Below are positions 1 to 7,148 of a stretch of DNA of 39,222 nucleotides, piece after piece. The stretch is from assembly GCA_024277115.1 (NCBI GenBank), contig JAJRVW010000015.1, forward strand, positions 1-39,222. The letters are read 5' to 3'. Numbering within the stretch: position 1 is the stretch's first letter; each line of letters starts with the position of its first letter. This DNA is from Calditrichota bacterium (lineage in GTDB: Bacteria; Calditrichota; Calditrichia; Calditrichales; J004). The notes under the pieces were generated by a model. That model was not told the origin of the DNA. It saw only the letters and a program-made list of their open reading frames with translations, and made no database searches. The position numbers were made by a program, and so were the translations under genes.

Positions 1-333
1 CCGCCCCCGCGCCCCTGTTTTTGCTTCGCAAAACAGGGAAAACTGTTCGGTCCTTTCAGAACCAAACAGAAAGGATAATTGGAGAGAAAAAGAACAATTA
101 GTAAATAAAATACTGTAAACCTATTTCAGGACTTGACAGAGATAAAACAGTAAATAACAAACTCAGAACGAAGAATTGGAAAGTAATAAGGTTTTGGGAA
201 TGTGAGTTAAAAAAGAAAAAATACTTAAAGAAATTGTCCGAATTAGCTGAGACTAATTTAGATTAAAACTGATAACTATTATTATACCAAAGTGTAAAAA
301 AAATTCTTTTTAAGAATCAAATATTATTACTCT
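1..333. other. Intergenic region upstream of the oxidase subunit genes
   Basis: No convincing gene is seen here. Positions 13-38 form an imperfect hairpin, CCCTGTTTTTGC / GCAAAACAGGG with a TTC loop and one bulged T. No T-run follows it on the plus strand, so it is not a clear terminator for a gene entering from the left. A TTGACA hexamer at 133-138 matches a sigma-70 -35 box, but the best element at the right distance (TAACAA, 155-160) is a poor -10. The rest is A-rich leader for the gene at 334. Confidence 0.4.
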
Positions 334-924
334 ATGGCAACATCCCTACAAAAAAACAACCCTAAAGATGTTTTTCACCCGCCCGGCGGTATATTAATCT
401 GGATGATTATTGCTTTGGAAGTCGTTACTTTTACCGTAGCCCTGTTCGCCTTTGCAATCCAGCGATTGGGCAATCCGCAACTTTTTAATAATTCGCAACA
501 AATGTTGAACGTTTTATTGGGAACCGTCAATACCATCATTTTACTGACCAGCGGATTTTTTATGGCGGCCGCGATGCACAAATTAAAAACCGGGGAAAAT
601 AAAAAAAGCAGCCGTTTTATGGGGTTTACAATTGTGCTGGGCGTGGCTTTTATTGTGTTAAAGGGCGTTGAATACAGCGCTAAAATTGAACATGGCATCG
701 GCTTGGAGTATAATACATTTTTTACTTTTTACTGGCTTTTGACCGGTTTTCATCTAATTCACGTTTTTATCGGATTGCTCATTCTCGGTTATCTGATTAT
801 TAAAATTAAAAACGGGCATTACTCCAAAGACAATTATTTTGACGTGGAGAGCGGCGGGGCTTTTTGGCACATGTGCGACCTTATCTGGATGTTGCTCTTC
901 CCCGTTCTCTATCTATTACATTGA
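334..924 (+). CDS. Heme-copper oxidase subunit III family protein (CoxC/NorE-like)
   Basis: This 196-residue integral membrane protein belongs to the cytochrome c oxidase subunit III superfamily. It starts with a short polar N-terminus, then HPPGG and about five hydrophobic helices. The C-terminal FWHMCDLIWMLLFP matches the family signature FWHxxDxxWxxLFP. Its length fits the short five-helix forms, including NorE-type proteins, better than the seven-helix mitochondrial type. Subunit III does not carry the metal centres; it stabilises the catalytic subunit or its proton uptake. The next two plus-strand genes are a subunit IV-like protein and a one-helix peptide, so this is probably the 3' end of an oxidase or NO reductase cluster whose catalytic genes lie outside the window. 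Family assignment is firm. Whether the partner reduces O2 or NO cannot be told from here. Confidence 0.88.
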   Translation: MATSLQKNNPKDVFHPPGGILIWMIIALEVVTFTVALFAFAIQRLGNPQLFNNSQQMLNVLLGTVNTIILLTSGFFMAAAMHKLKTGENKKSSRFMGFTIVLGVAFIVLKGVEYSAKIEHGIGLEYNTFFTFYWLLTGFHLIHVFIGLLILGYLIIKIKNGHYSKDNYFDVESGGAFWHMCDLIWMLLFPVLYLLH

Positions 925-964
925 AAAAACGGATAGTAATCTCTAAATGTGTCCGTCCATAAAG

Positions 965-1016
965 ACCTCTGGGGCTGTCATGCTGAGCAGCCATTCTATG
1001 GCGTGTCGAAGCATCA
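965..1016. repeat. Degenerate TGTCATGCTGAGC...GTCGAAGCATC intergenic repeat
   Basis: The spacer between the subunit III and IV genes carries TGTCATGCTGAGC followed by GTGTCGAAGCATC. These two halves resemble a widespread intergenic repeat built around TGAGCGAAGTCGAA. The same core, reverse-complemented, is found exactly in the compound repeats at 22163 and 22657. This copy has a roughly 13-bp interruption and no good stem, so it looks like an old, decayed copy. Confidence 0.45.
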
Positions 1017-1068
1017 AAAACAGGGCTTAAAATAAACATTAAGTGCGGATGAAAGGAATTAATAACTT

Positions 1069-1314
1069 ATGAAAGCAAATCTAATAACCTGGCTGGCCTT
1101 GATCAGCTTAACCGTCACCGGCTATTTCTTCTCCGATTCTACCCTTAGCGGCAGAACTTTGGCCCTGCTCATTTTACTGCTTTACGGAATCAAATTTTTA
1201 AGTATCGGGTTTCAGTTTATGGAGCTCAAAAAAGCGCATCCTGCATGGAAAACCCTCTTACCTGTTATCGTTTTTGTCTTTATAACTTTTATAACCATAG
1301 CTTACAAAACCTGA
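1069..1314 (+). CDS. Cytochrome c oxidase subunit IV family (prokaryotic, NorF/CtaF-like)
   Basis: This 81-residue protein has three predicted membrane helices (about residues 4-22, 30-52 and 60-80). The FQFMELKKAHPAWK segment in the second loop is characteristic of prokaryotic subunit IV / NorF-type proteins, where an xFMELRxAHPxWK-like motif recurs. It follows the subunit III-like gene by about 145 bp and lies only 11 bp upstream of a one-helix peptide gene. The likely role is an accessory subunit in assembly or stability of a heme-copper oxidase or NO reductase. No cofactor ligands are expected or seen. The family call is good; the complex it joins is inferred from the neighbour. Confidence 0.8.
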   Translation: MKANLITWLALISLTVTGYFFSDSTLSGRTLALLILLLYGIKFLSIGFQFMELKKAHPAWKTLLPVIVFVFITFITIAYKT

Positions 1315-1325
1315 AAGAGGTAGAA

Positions 1326-1490
1326 ATGAAATTATTTTTCATCGATTTAGACAGTATCATGGAATTTATCCGGGCCAATGGCTATAAAGATTTTATGACC
1401 TATTTTATGATCATTGCCATCACCCTTTCATTTGTCATTTATCTTTTTAACTACATCCGCAAGGAGATGAAAAACGACAAGGATTATTGA
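1326..1490 (+). CDS. Small single-helix membrane protein of the oxidase cluster
   Basis: This 54-residue ORF starts with MKLFFIDLDS, has one hydrophobic helix (about residues 24-44) and ends in a charged tail. An AGAGG ribosome-binding site sits just upstream of the ATG at 1326, which supports this start over longer readings that would overlap the subunit IV gene. It lies 11 bp downstream of that gene and is presumably cotranscribed with it. One-helix peptides of this size often accompany terminal oxidases (CcoQ- or CydX-like), but no recognisable family motif is present. The accessory-subunit role is therefore inference from position. Confidence 0.6.
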   Translation: MKLFFIDLDSIMEFIRANGYKDFMTYFMIIAITLSFVIYLFNYIRKEMKNDKDY

Positions 1491-1740
1491 GCAATCCCCT
1501 AACCCGGACAAGCCTTAAAAACACGATGACTGAAAAAACACCCGTCCGAAACCCCAAATTTAAATACTAAAAAACATCCCGGAAAGAACCCGGGGATTGA
1601 ACTTAAAACATTTAACTAAATTCATAAGAAGGGTAACTAAATAAGCACAGCCACAATTTTTTTATCCCGGGAAAGGAATTCTTATTTGATGTGGTTCCCT
1701 TTTTTCGATAAAATCAAAAAAATAAAAACGGAAGAATATT

Positions 1741-2238
1741 ATGAAAAGAACACTCATCATCTTACTGGCAGGATTTTTTTTATGGAGCTGCAACAAGCCG
1801 GATGAAAAAAAGCAGGATATGATAAAAGTTACCGTACCGGGCACGCCCGCGGATTTTGTAGCACCGCAACTGGAAAAATCGTTTTTGGCAAACCTGTACA
1901 GCGTCCAAATGGAGATAACCGCCAACCCCTCCAGCCGTTTGCATAAAGAACGTTATATTTTTAACGCCTATCTTCCCGATAACAACGCACTGGTATCATT
2001 TGGCAATGCGCGCTTAAGCAACCCTCAAACCGGGGAAAAAATAGCGCAGGCGCTGGCAAAACGCGCGGCCCTGGTAGATGCCAAACGCTGGGCAAGTTAC
2101 GGCCTGCTTTGGCTAAACAATGATTTTAAACCGGACTTTGGCAAAATCAGCACAGTCAATCAGGGCGAAATTAAAGAATTGGCCACCTTTATAAAAGGCG
2201 ATTCGTTAATTGTGGCCATTGCCAGTAAAGTTTTATAG
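1741..2238 (+). CDS. Putative outer-membrane lipoprotein, LPP20-like
   Basis: This 165-residue protein begins with a short basic N-terminus, a hydrophobic segment and LWSC, a plausible lipobox with Cys17 as the lipidated residue. The mature part contains ALAKRAALVDAKRWASYGLL, reminiscent of the repeated Ala/Arg helix of LPP20-type lipoproteins, where ARxxAxxDAxR motifs precede a beta region. It is expected to be exported and anchored in the envelope. It precedes the TPR and SGNH genes by about 45 bp and may head a transcription unit with them. The function is unknown and the LPP20 link is a weak pattern match. Confidence 0.6.
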   Translation: MKRTLIILLAGFFLWSCNKPDEKKQDMIKVTVPGTPADFVAPQLEKSFLANLYSVQMEITANPSSRLHKERYIFNAYLPDNNALVSFGNARLSNPQTGEKIAQALAKRAALVDAKRWASYGLLWLNNDFKPDFGKISTVNQGEIKELATFIKGDSLIVAIASKVL

Positions 2239-2283
2239 ACAATTAATCACATATACAACCAACACACAGGACCGGAAAAACAA

Positions 2284-2607
2284 ATGACCAAACAAGAATT
2301 ATTAAACGCCGGCTTTCAGCATTTTGCAAAGCGCGAATACGAACAAGCCAAAGAAAATTTTGAAAAAGCCCTTGAAATTGATGATAAATTTGAGGCAGCT
2401 TACAGCGCCCTATCCGAAACCTTAAACCGCAAAGGCGAGGTTGACAACGCTGTTACAGTCGTAAAAAAATGGATCGGCATTAACCCCAAAGATGCCCTGG
2501 CCCACACCGCCCTCTCGCGGCTTTATGTCCAGAAAGGGATGATCCAGGAAGCGGAAGACGAAATGGCCATCTCCAACCAAATTAACCTCGACAACTCGGG
2601 GATGTAG
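2284..2607 (+). CDS. Small tetratricopeptide repeat protein
   Basis: This 107-residue protein is made almost entirely of TPR helices: three 34-residue units at about residues 3-36, 37-70 and 71-104. The first carries the usual small and large hydrophobic positions (ALEIDDKFEAAY). There is no signal peptide or membrane helix, so it is probably cytoplasmic. TPR units of this size act as protein-binding adaptors. The stop codon is separated from the start of the SGNH hydrolase by one base, so the two are very likely translated together. The partner protein is unknown. Confidence 0.8.
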   Translation: MTKQELLNAGFQHFAKREYEQAKENFEKALEIDDKFEAAYSALSETLNRKGEVDNAVTVVKKWIGINPKDALAHTALSRLYVQKGMIQEAEDEMAISNQINLDNSGM

Positions 2608-2608
2608 A

Positions 2609-3214
2609 ATGCGCTCGGAACATTGGCAGCAACGCTATGCCCTTTTTAAAGAAGAACTTTCATCCGTACCTAAAAATGGTATTCTTTTTCTGGGCGATTC
2701 GATTACGGAAGAATTTCCTTTAGGCACATATTTTCCCGACAGCCCGATTATTAACCGGGGCATTGGTGGTGATTCGATCGACGGGGTAATTGCGCGTTTG
2801 GAACTTTCCGCAATACAACCTAGGCCGGCAAAGCTTTTTTTAATGATTGGCATAAACGATATTGGCGCTGACCAAAGTGTGGCATATATGCGGCAAAAAT
2901 ACATCGAATTGTTTTCACTGATCCAATCGGGTTTGCCACAAACACAATTTTATGTACAAAGCCTCCTGCCATGCACAGAAGAATGGAGCAAATCAATGAC
3001 TGACCAGGTACGGGAAATAAATCAATTTCTGCAAAAAATTTGTCGCGAAAAAAGTATTCCCTTTATTGATTTATATGCACGGTTTATCGATCCAAAAAAT
3101 TATTTAAATGAAGGCCTCTCACGCGATGGCTTGCACATCAACACAAACGGATATAATCTTTGGGCCCAAATTATCGGCCCGTTACTCCAACCCGAAACAA
3201 ATAATGACCAATAA
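2609..3214 (+). CDS. GDSL/SGNH-family hydrolase (lipase/esterase-like)
   Basis: This 201-residue enzyme has the SGNH blocks in order. Block I is FLGDSI with nucleophile Ser31. Block II has the glycine in NRGIGGD. Block III is GIND with Asn83. Block V is DGLHIN with Asp173 and His176. The spacing fits PAF-acetylhydrolase-like SGNH hydrolases that remove acyl or acetyl groups from lipids or carbohydrates. There is no signal peptide, which suggests cytoplasmic action. It starts one base after the TPR gene and overlaps the racemase-like gene by 11 bp, so the three look translationally coupled. The substrate cannot be read from the sequence. Confidence 0.88.
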   Translation: MRSEHWQQRYALFKEELSSVPKNGILFLGDSITEEFPLGTYFPDSPIINRGIGGDSIDGVIARLELSAIQPRPAKLFLMIGINDIGADQSVAYMRQKYIELFSLIQSGLPQTQFYVQSLLPCTEEWSKSMTDQVREINQFLQKICREKSIPFIDLYARFIDPKNYLNEGLSRDGLHINTNGYNLWAQIIGPLLQPETNNDQ

Positions 3215-4100
3215 AAAAAAGCTTACCTTTGTCTTTACGGATTCCGGTTTAGGCGGCCTTTCGATTATGGCTGACTTTGTAAAAGAAATTGAACAAAAAG
3301 CCACGAATCTTTTATGCGAAGAAATGGAAATTATCTTTTTTAACGCGCTGCCGGAGAGCGGACAGGGCTACAACCGCATGGAAAAGATGCAGGATAAGAT
3401 CGATACTTTTAACAATGCGCTGGCATGGATCGGGGGCCATTATAAGCCCGATGCGCTGGCCATTGCCTGCAATACTTTATCGGCCATCTATCCTTTAACC
3501 CCTTTTGCAAAAACCGATTCATCAACCTTTGAGATTATTTCATCGGGACGTTCTCAGATCGAGGCCCGCCGAAAAGAAAATCCTGCGCAGCCAATTTTTG
3601 TTTTGGCCACGCCAACAACTTTAGCTTCCAACGCTTATAAAATGGACGACCTTTTTGTATTTGAAGTTTCCGGGGAAAACCTGGCTTCACTAATCGAGTT
3701 TGACCATACCAGTCCTGAAATCAAAGAAGTAACACGGCGTATATTCAGGCATATTGAAAATTATTTAGGGGAACGCCCGCAAAAAGAAGTTAGCCTGTTT
3801 TTAGGTTGTACACATTATGGCTATATCGAACAAACACTGCGGCAGGTAGCAAAGGATTTTAAATTTTCCATTGCAACAATCTTAAACCCCAACACGGCAT
3901 TTACAAACGAGTTGCTACATTTTTTAAACCCGCTGCTCGCAGAAGGGACACAAAAAAAAATTAAGGTTAATTTACGGATCGAATCGCAGGCCAAAATTGA
4001 ACCCTCGGAAATTAAAAGTATTTCACAGCTTGTTAAGGGCCAATCGGAGGAAATTACGGCTTTGCTTAAAAAATATACACGCCTTCCCCATATTTTTTAA
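3204..4100 (+). CDS. Asp/Glu racemase superfamily protein (MurI-like)
   Basis: This 298-residue protein has both catalytic-cysteine blocks of the Asp/Glu racemase fold: ACNT with Cys89 and GCTHYGY with Cys202/His204. It also has the N-terminal FTDSGLGGLS loop typical of glutamate racemase. The start at 3204 was chosen because an open frame continues upstream only inside the SGNH gene; this ATG overlaps that gene's stop by 11 bp. A true MurI would supply D-glutamate for peptidoglycan. The inter-motif region is unusual (FFNALPESGQGYN), so a distinct racemase or isomerase is possible. Coupling to an SGNH hydrolase and a TPR gene is not the usual murI context. Confidence 0.78.
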   Translation: MTNKKKLTFVFTDSGLGGLSIMADFVKEIEQKATNLLCEEMEIIFFNALPESGQGYNRMEKMQDKIDTFNNALAWIGGHYKPDALAIACNTLSAIYPLTPFAKTDSSTFEIISSGRSQIEARRKENPAQPIFVLATPTTLASNAYKMDDLFVFEVSGENLASLIEFDHTSPEIKEVTRRIFRHIENYLGERPQKEVSLFLGCTHYGYIEQTLRQVAKDFKFSIATILNPNTAFTNELLHFLNPLLAEGTQKKIKVNLRIESQAKIEPSEIKSISQLVKGQSEEITALLKKYTRLPHIF

Positions 4101-4160
4101 TTATATGTATTCCAGGCAAGCTTACCATTCTTAAAACTAAATAACCGGCATTATTGCATT

Positions 4161-4180
4161 AGTAATCATATATGATTACT
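4161..4180. promoter_or_regulatory. Perfect 20-bp palindrome, probable HigA operator
   Basis: AGTAATCATATATGATTACT is a perfect inverted repeat ending 7 bp before the toxin ATG at 4188. It contains TATGAT, which could serve as a -10 element. Bound antitoxin would then cover the promoter, the usual autoregulation of toxin-antitoxin operons. No Shine-Dalgarno is visible between the palindrome and the ATG. Confidence 0.75.
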
Positions 4181-4187
4181 TTCTCCT

Positions 4188-4511
4188 ATGGATTATAAAG
4201 TTGTTTTCTTCAATAAAAAAGTAGAAAAAGAGACGCTTGGTTTTCCTAAAGGAATTCTTGCAAATTTTATACATATTGTGGAAATGATAGAAGAATTTGG
4301 GGCCAACCTGGGTATGCCATATACATCGAAGATTGAGAAAGACCTTTTTGAGATAAGGGCAAAAGGTCCCGAAGGAATAGGCCGATCAATTTACTGTACA
4401 GAGAAAGGAAAGAAAATTATAATCCTACATTCTTTTCTAAAGAAAACACAAAAAGCGCCTAAACGCGAACTTAATATTGCACGAAAACGTTTAAAGGAGA
4501 TAAAAAAATGA
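4188..4511 (+). CDS. HigB-type (Gp49/RelE superfamily) toxin
   Basis: This 107-residue basic protein matches the phage Gp49-like HigB family. It has an N-terminal VVFFNKKVEKE strand-helix, a central LFEIRAKGPEGIGRSIYC strand pair with the conserved Arg, and IIILHSFLKKTQKAP, the family's strand plus the HxFxKKTQKxP signature. These toxins are ribosome-associated mRNA endonucleases that inhibit translation under stress. The toxin gene precedes the antitoxin, as is typical of HigBA, and its stop codon overlaps the antitoxin ATG in an ATGA arrangement. All signature residues are present, so it appears intact. Confidence 0.92.
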   Translation: MDYKVVFFNKKVEKETLGFPKGILANFIHIVEMIEEFGANLGMPYTSKIEKDLFEIRAKGPEGIGRSIYCTEKGKKIIILHSFLKKTQKAPKRELNIARKRLKEIKK

Positions 4512-4816
4512 GTGTTTCAACCTTTGAAAAATTTAAAAAAAAAGCCTTAGCCAACCCCGAGGTTAAAGAAGAGTATATTGCACTCTCACCTGCCTATGAA
4601 CTACGTAAAAAGTTAATCCGACTTCGTAAACAAGCAGGACTTTCTCAGGAACAACTAGCGGAAAAGCTCCATACAAAAAAGAGTAATATTTCTCGGCTAG
4701 AAAATGTTAATTCAAAAATTTCACCTACTATTTCAACTGTAGAAAAATATGCCCAAGCCATCGGGTTTCAGATGGAAGTCAGTTTTTCACCACTAACTCA
4801 AATTAATAAGAAATAA
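4508..4816 (+). CDS. HigA-type antitoxin, XRE-family HTH
   Basis: This 102-residue protein has a linker region (residues 1-30) followed by a Cro/CI-type helix-turn-helix at about residues 32-85: LRKQAGLSQEQLAEKL, then the recognition helix KSNISRLEN. It should bind and neutralise the upstream HigB and repress the operon through the palindrome at 4161-4180. The ATGA overlap with the toxin gene supports coupled translation. The LSPAYELR segment before the HTH is typical of antitoxins paired with Gp49-like toxins. Confidence 0.92.
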   Translation: MSVSTFEKFKKKALANPEVKEEYIALSPAYELRKKLIRLRKQAGLSQEQLAEKLHTKKSNISRLENVNSKISPTISTVEKYAQAIGFQMEVSFSPLTQINKK

Positions 4817-4824
4817 ATTCCACA

Positions 4825-4842
4825 GGGCAAAACTGCCCCTTT
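4825..4842 (+). terminator. Possible weak terminator between convergent genes
   Basis: A short GGGCA-AAAC-TGCCC stem at 4825-4838 is followed by CTTT. It lies in the 54-bp gap between higA (plus) and the CLC gene (minus), where termination from both sides is expected. The stem is only five pairs and the T-run is poor. Confidence 0.25.
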
Positions 4843-4870
4843 CATGAACAGGGCTTATCCACAAAAGCTA

Positions 4871-6946
4871 TCACTCTTTGTTGAGCCGGTCGATCTTATC
4901 CTGCGGGCCAAAAACAAGCAGCACATCGTTCATTTCGATTTTGGTTTTTCCACCCGGCTGAATATAACTTGTTTTTAATTCTTGTGTACGTCGGATTAAC
5001 AGTAGTTCAAGATCATATTTATTGCGCAGGGAAATTTCCTGCAAGGTTTTATCGATAAAAGTCGTTGGCGCCTCCACTTCCGAGAGGTGATAACTCTCCA
5101 CCACATGCACACTTTTAATTTTCTTCAAATGCTTAAAACTTTGCCCAATTTCACCGGACATATCGCGTAAAAATATCTGGTGGTTATATGCCTCGATAAC
5201 GTCACGCTGCCAGATGGTACCCGTAATTTCATCTTTATCATTTCTCCTGGCCACAACCGGAAGCTCGTCCATCCCCGTACGGCCAAATTCTTTCATGACA
5301 AAATCAAGATTATTGTCTTCCTGGATGATGTTTATATTCGGGTTGGCCACATCAGCGGCAATCAGCAAATCTTTAAGATTGTCAAAATCGAGTAAAGTGC
5401 TCCTTATTTCCTGCATGGAAATTGATCCGGTTAGTTTGCCCTCGGCATTTTTTACATAGATAAAATTATGGGTCGACGAAGATACTTTTGTAAGGATAGC
5501 TTTAAAACTGTCACTTTCGTTGATAATATCGATGCCCTGCTTTACAATATCACGAACTTTTAATGAGCGCAATACATTCATTTCTCGTCCGCCAAAAATA
5601 TTTATCCCGCGGCGGATTAATTTAAGTGTATAAATAGATTCGTTCTGCAAACGCTGGGCGACCAACGTGGCAATAATCGTAGTAATCATTAAAGGCAGGA
5701 TAATTTTATAATCATTGGTCAATTCAAATATAATCAGGATAGCAGCAATCGGCCCATGCGTGGCCGCCCCCACAACACCGCCCATGGCCACAAGGGCATA
5801 GGCGCCCGCATCTGCCGTCCATGCCGGAAAGAGCTGATGGACGACACCGCCAAACCCCGCGCCAAGCATCGCGCCTAAAAATAATGAAGGTGCAAAAATG
5901 CCGCCCGAACCGCCTGAGCCCAAACTGATGGATGTTGCAATCATTTTTATAAGGACAAGCGCCAAGGCAAGCTGCCAGATAAAACCACTGGCCAGCGCTT
6001 CGTCCATAGCGTCGTAACCCACACCAAAAATTTCCGGAAAGTAAATACCGATCAGGCCAATCAACAAACCGCCAATGGCCCCTTTTATATAATCAGGCAG
6101 TGCAATTTTATCAAAAAAGTCCTCGGAGAAATAAAGCATTTTTATAAATGAAACAGCCACTACCCCGGCAAGGAAGCCAAGAATAACATAATTGAAAAGC
6201 TCGAATGGCGAAGAAAGTGAATAAGATGGGACAACGAATGCCGGAAAATTTCCTAAAAAATGACGCGAGACGACTGTTGCCGTTACAGAAGAAATTACAA
6301 TCGGGCTAAACTGGGCCACAGCAAAATCGCCCAAAATAATTTCCACGGCAAACAAGGCGCCGGCAATCGGTGCGTTAAAAGCAGCCGCGATACCCGAGGC
6401 CGCGCCACAAGCCACGAAGGTTCGCATCCGTTTGGGATTGGCCTTTATAAACTGCCCGATGCTCGACCCTACCGCAGAACCAATCTGAATAACCGGTCCT
6501 TCCCGGCCCACGGAACCACCCGAGGCAATATAAATGGCCGATGCAAAAAGTTTGGCAATAACTACACGCGGGCGGATTATCCCATTTTTTAAAGCAATGG
6601 CCTCCATAACCTCAGGTACACCATGCCCTTTTGCCTCGCTGGCCACAAAGCGGATCACCAACCCGACAACAATCCCCCCGATGAGGGGAATGATAATTTT
6701 CCAATACCACGGTTTTGCTGCAATGGCCGCGATGGTAAACTCACCTCCCCAAAACATTTCCTGAAACACTTTGATGGCAAACTGGATGACCACTGCGCCA
6801 TAACCGCCCAAAAGGCCGATGATTACGGCGATCAATAATACAAACGTATGTTCGGAGAGCCGTGCCCGCTCTAGCAGGGAGAGAATTAAACGGGAAGATT
6901 GATTGGAGATTTTTTTATAAAACGATGTGTTTAACTGATCAGACAT
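4871..6946 (-). CDS. CLC chloride channel/antiporter with CBS pair and TrkA-C-like tail
   Basis: This 691-residue protein has an N-terminal CLC membrane domain (about residues 30-440). It includes GHGVPEV (107-113), GREGP with the gating Glu149, and GGIFAPS. Two CBS domains follow (about 455-600), and an RCK/TrkA-C-like tail at the end carries ELLLIRR and DVLLVFGP. The gating glutamate is the one used in proton-coupled Cl-/H+ exchange. The first selectivity motif reads GHGVP rather than the GSGIP of CLC-ec1, so the anion preference may differ. CBS domains usually sense adenine nucleotides, and TrkA-C domains bind small ligands. This is a large, doubly regulated CLC with a second CLC gene next to it. 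The start has a conventional ATG about 200 bp downstream of that gene's stop. Confidence 0.92.
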   Translation of the reverse strand: MSDQLNTSFYKKISNQSSRLILSLLERARLSEHTFVLLIAVIIGLLGGYGAVVIQFAIKVFQEMFWGGEFTIAAIAAKPWYWKIIIPLIGGIVVGLVIRFVASEAKGHGVPEVMEAIALKNGIIRPRVVIAKLFASAIYIASGGSVGREGPVIQIGSAVGSSIGQFIKANPKRMRTFVACGAASGIAAAFNAPIAGALFAVEIILGDFAVAQFSPIVISSVTATVVSRHFLGNFPAFVVPSYSLSSPFELFNYVILGFLAGVVAVSFIKMLYFSEDFFDKIALPDYIKGAIGGLLIGLIGIYFPEIFGVGYDAMDEALASGFIWQLALALVLIKMIATSISLGSGGSGGIFAPSLFLGAMLGAGFGGVVHQLFPAWTADAGAYALVAMGGVVGAATHGPIAAILIIFELTNDYKIILPLMITTIIATLVAQRLQNESIYTLKLIRRGINIFGGREMNVLRSLKVRDIVKQGIDIINESDSFKAILTKVSSSTHNFIYVKNAEGKLTGSISMQEIRSTLLDFDNLKDLLIAADVANPNINIIQEDNNLDFVMKEFGRTGMDELPVVARRNDKDEITGTIWQRDVIEAYNHQIFLRDMSGEIGQSFKHLKKIKSVHVVESYHLSEVEAPTTFIDKTLQEISLRNKYDLELLLIRRTQELKTSYIQPGGKTKIEMNDVLLVFGPQDKIDRLNKE

Positions 6947-7148
6947 CTGTACTACTTTTCTTTTTAATATTTGGCGGTAAAATTAGGAGATTGCCCGAAA
7001 ACTATCAATAATAACTAATATCTGAAATCCAAAATATAAATCACAAAAATCGATTTGCGCTTTAGGAGCGGTTTGGAATTTTTAATTTGGTCCCTTAAAG
7101 CATGACAATTTTATGCTTTCCTGTATTTCTTCTTAAAACCCGGTTTAA

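Noticed and set aside
1245-1325. N-terminal extension of the small oxidase-cluster protein
   Set aside because: It overlaps the subunit IV gene in another frame; the RBS supports the ATG at 1326.
3108-3203. Longer N-terminus for the racemase-like protein
   Set aside because: The added part is the SGNH gene read in another frame; the ATG at 3204 gives the family's normal start.
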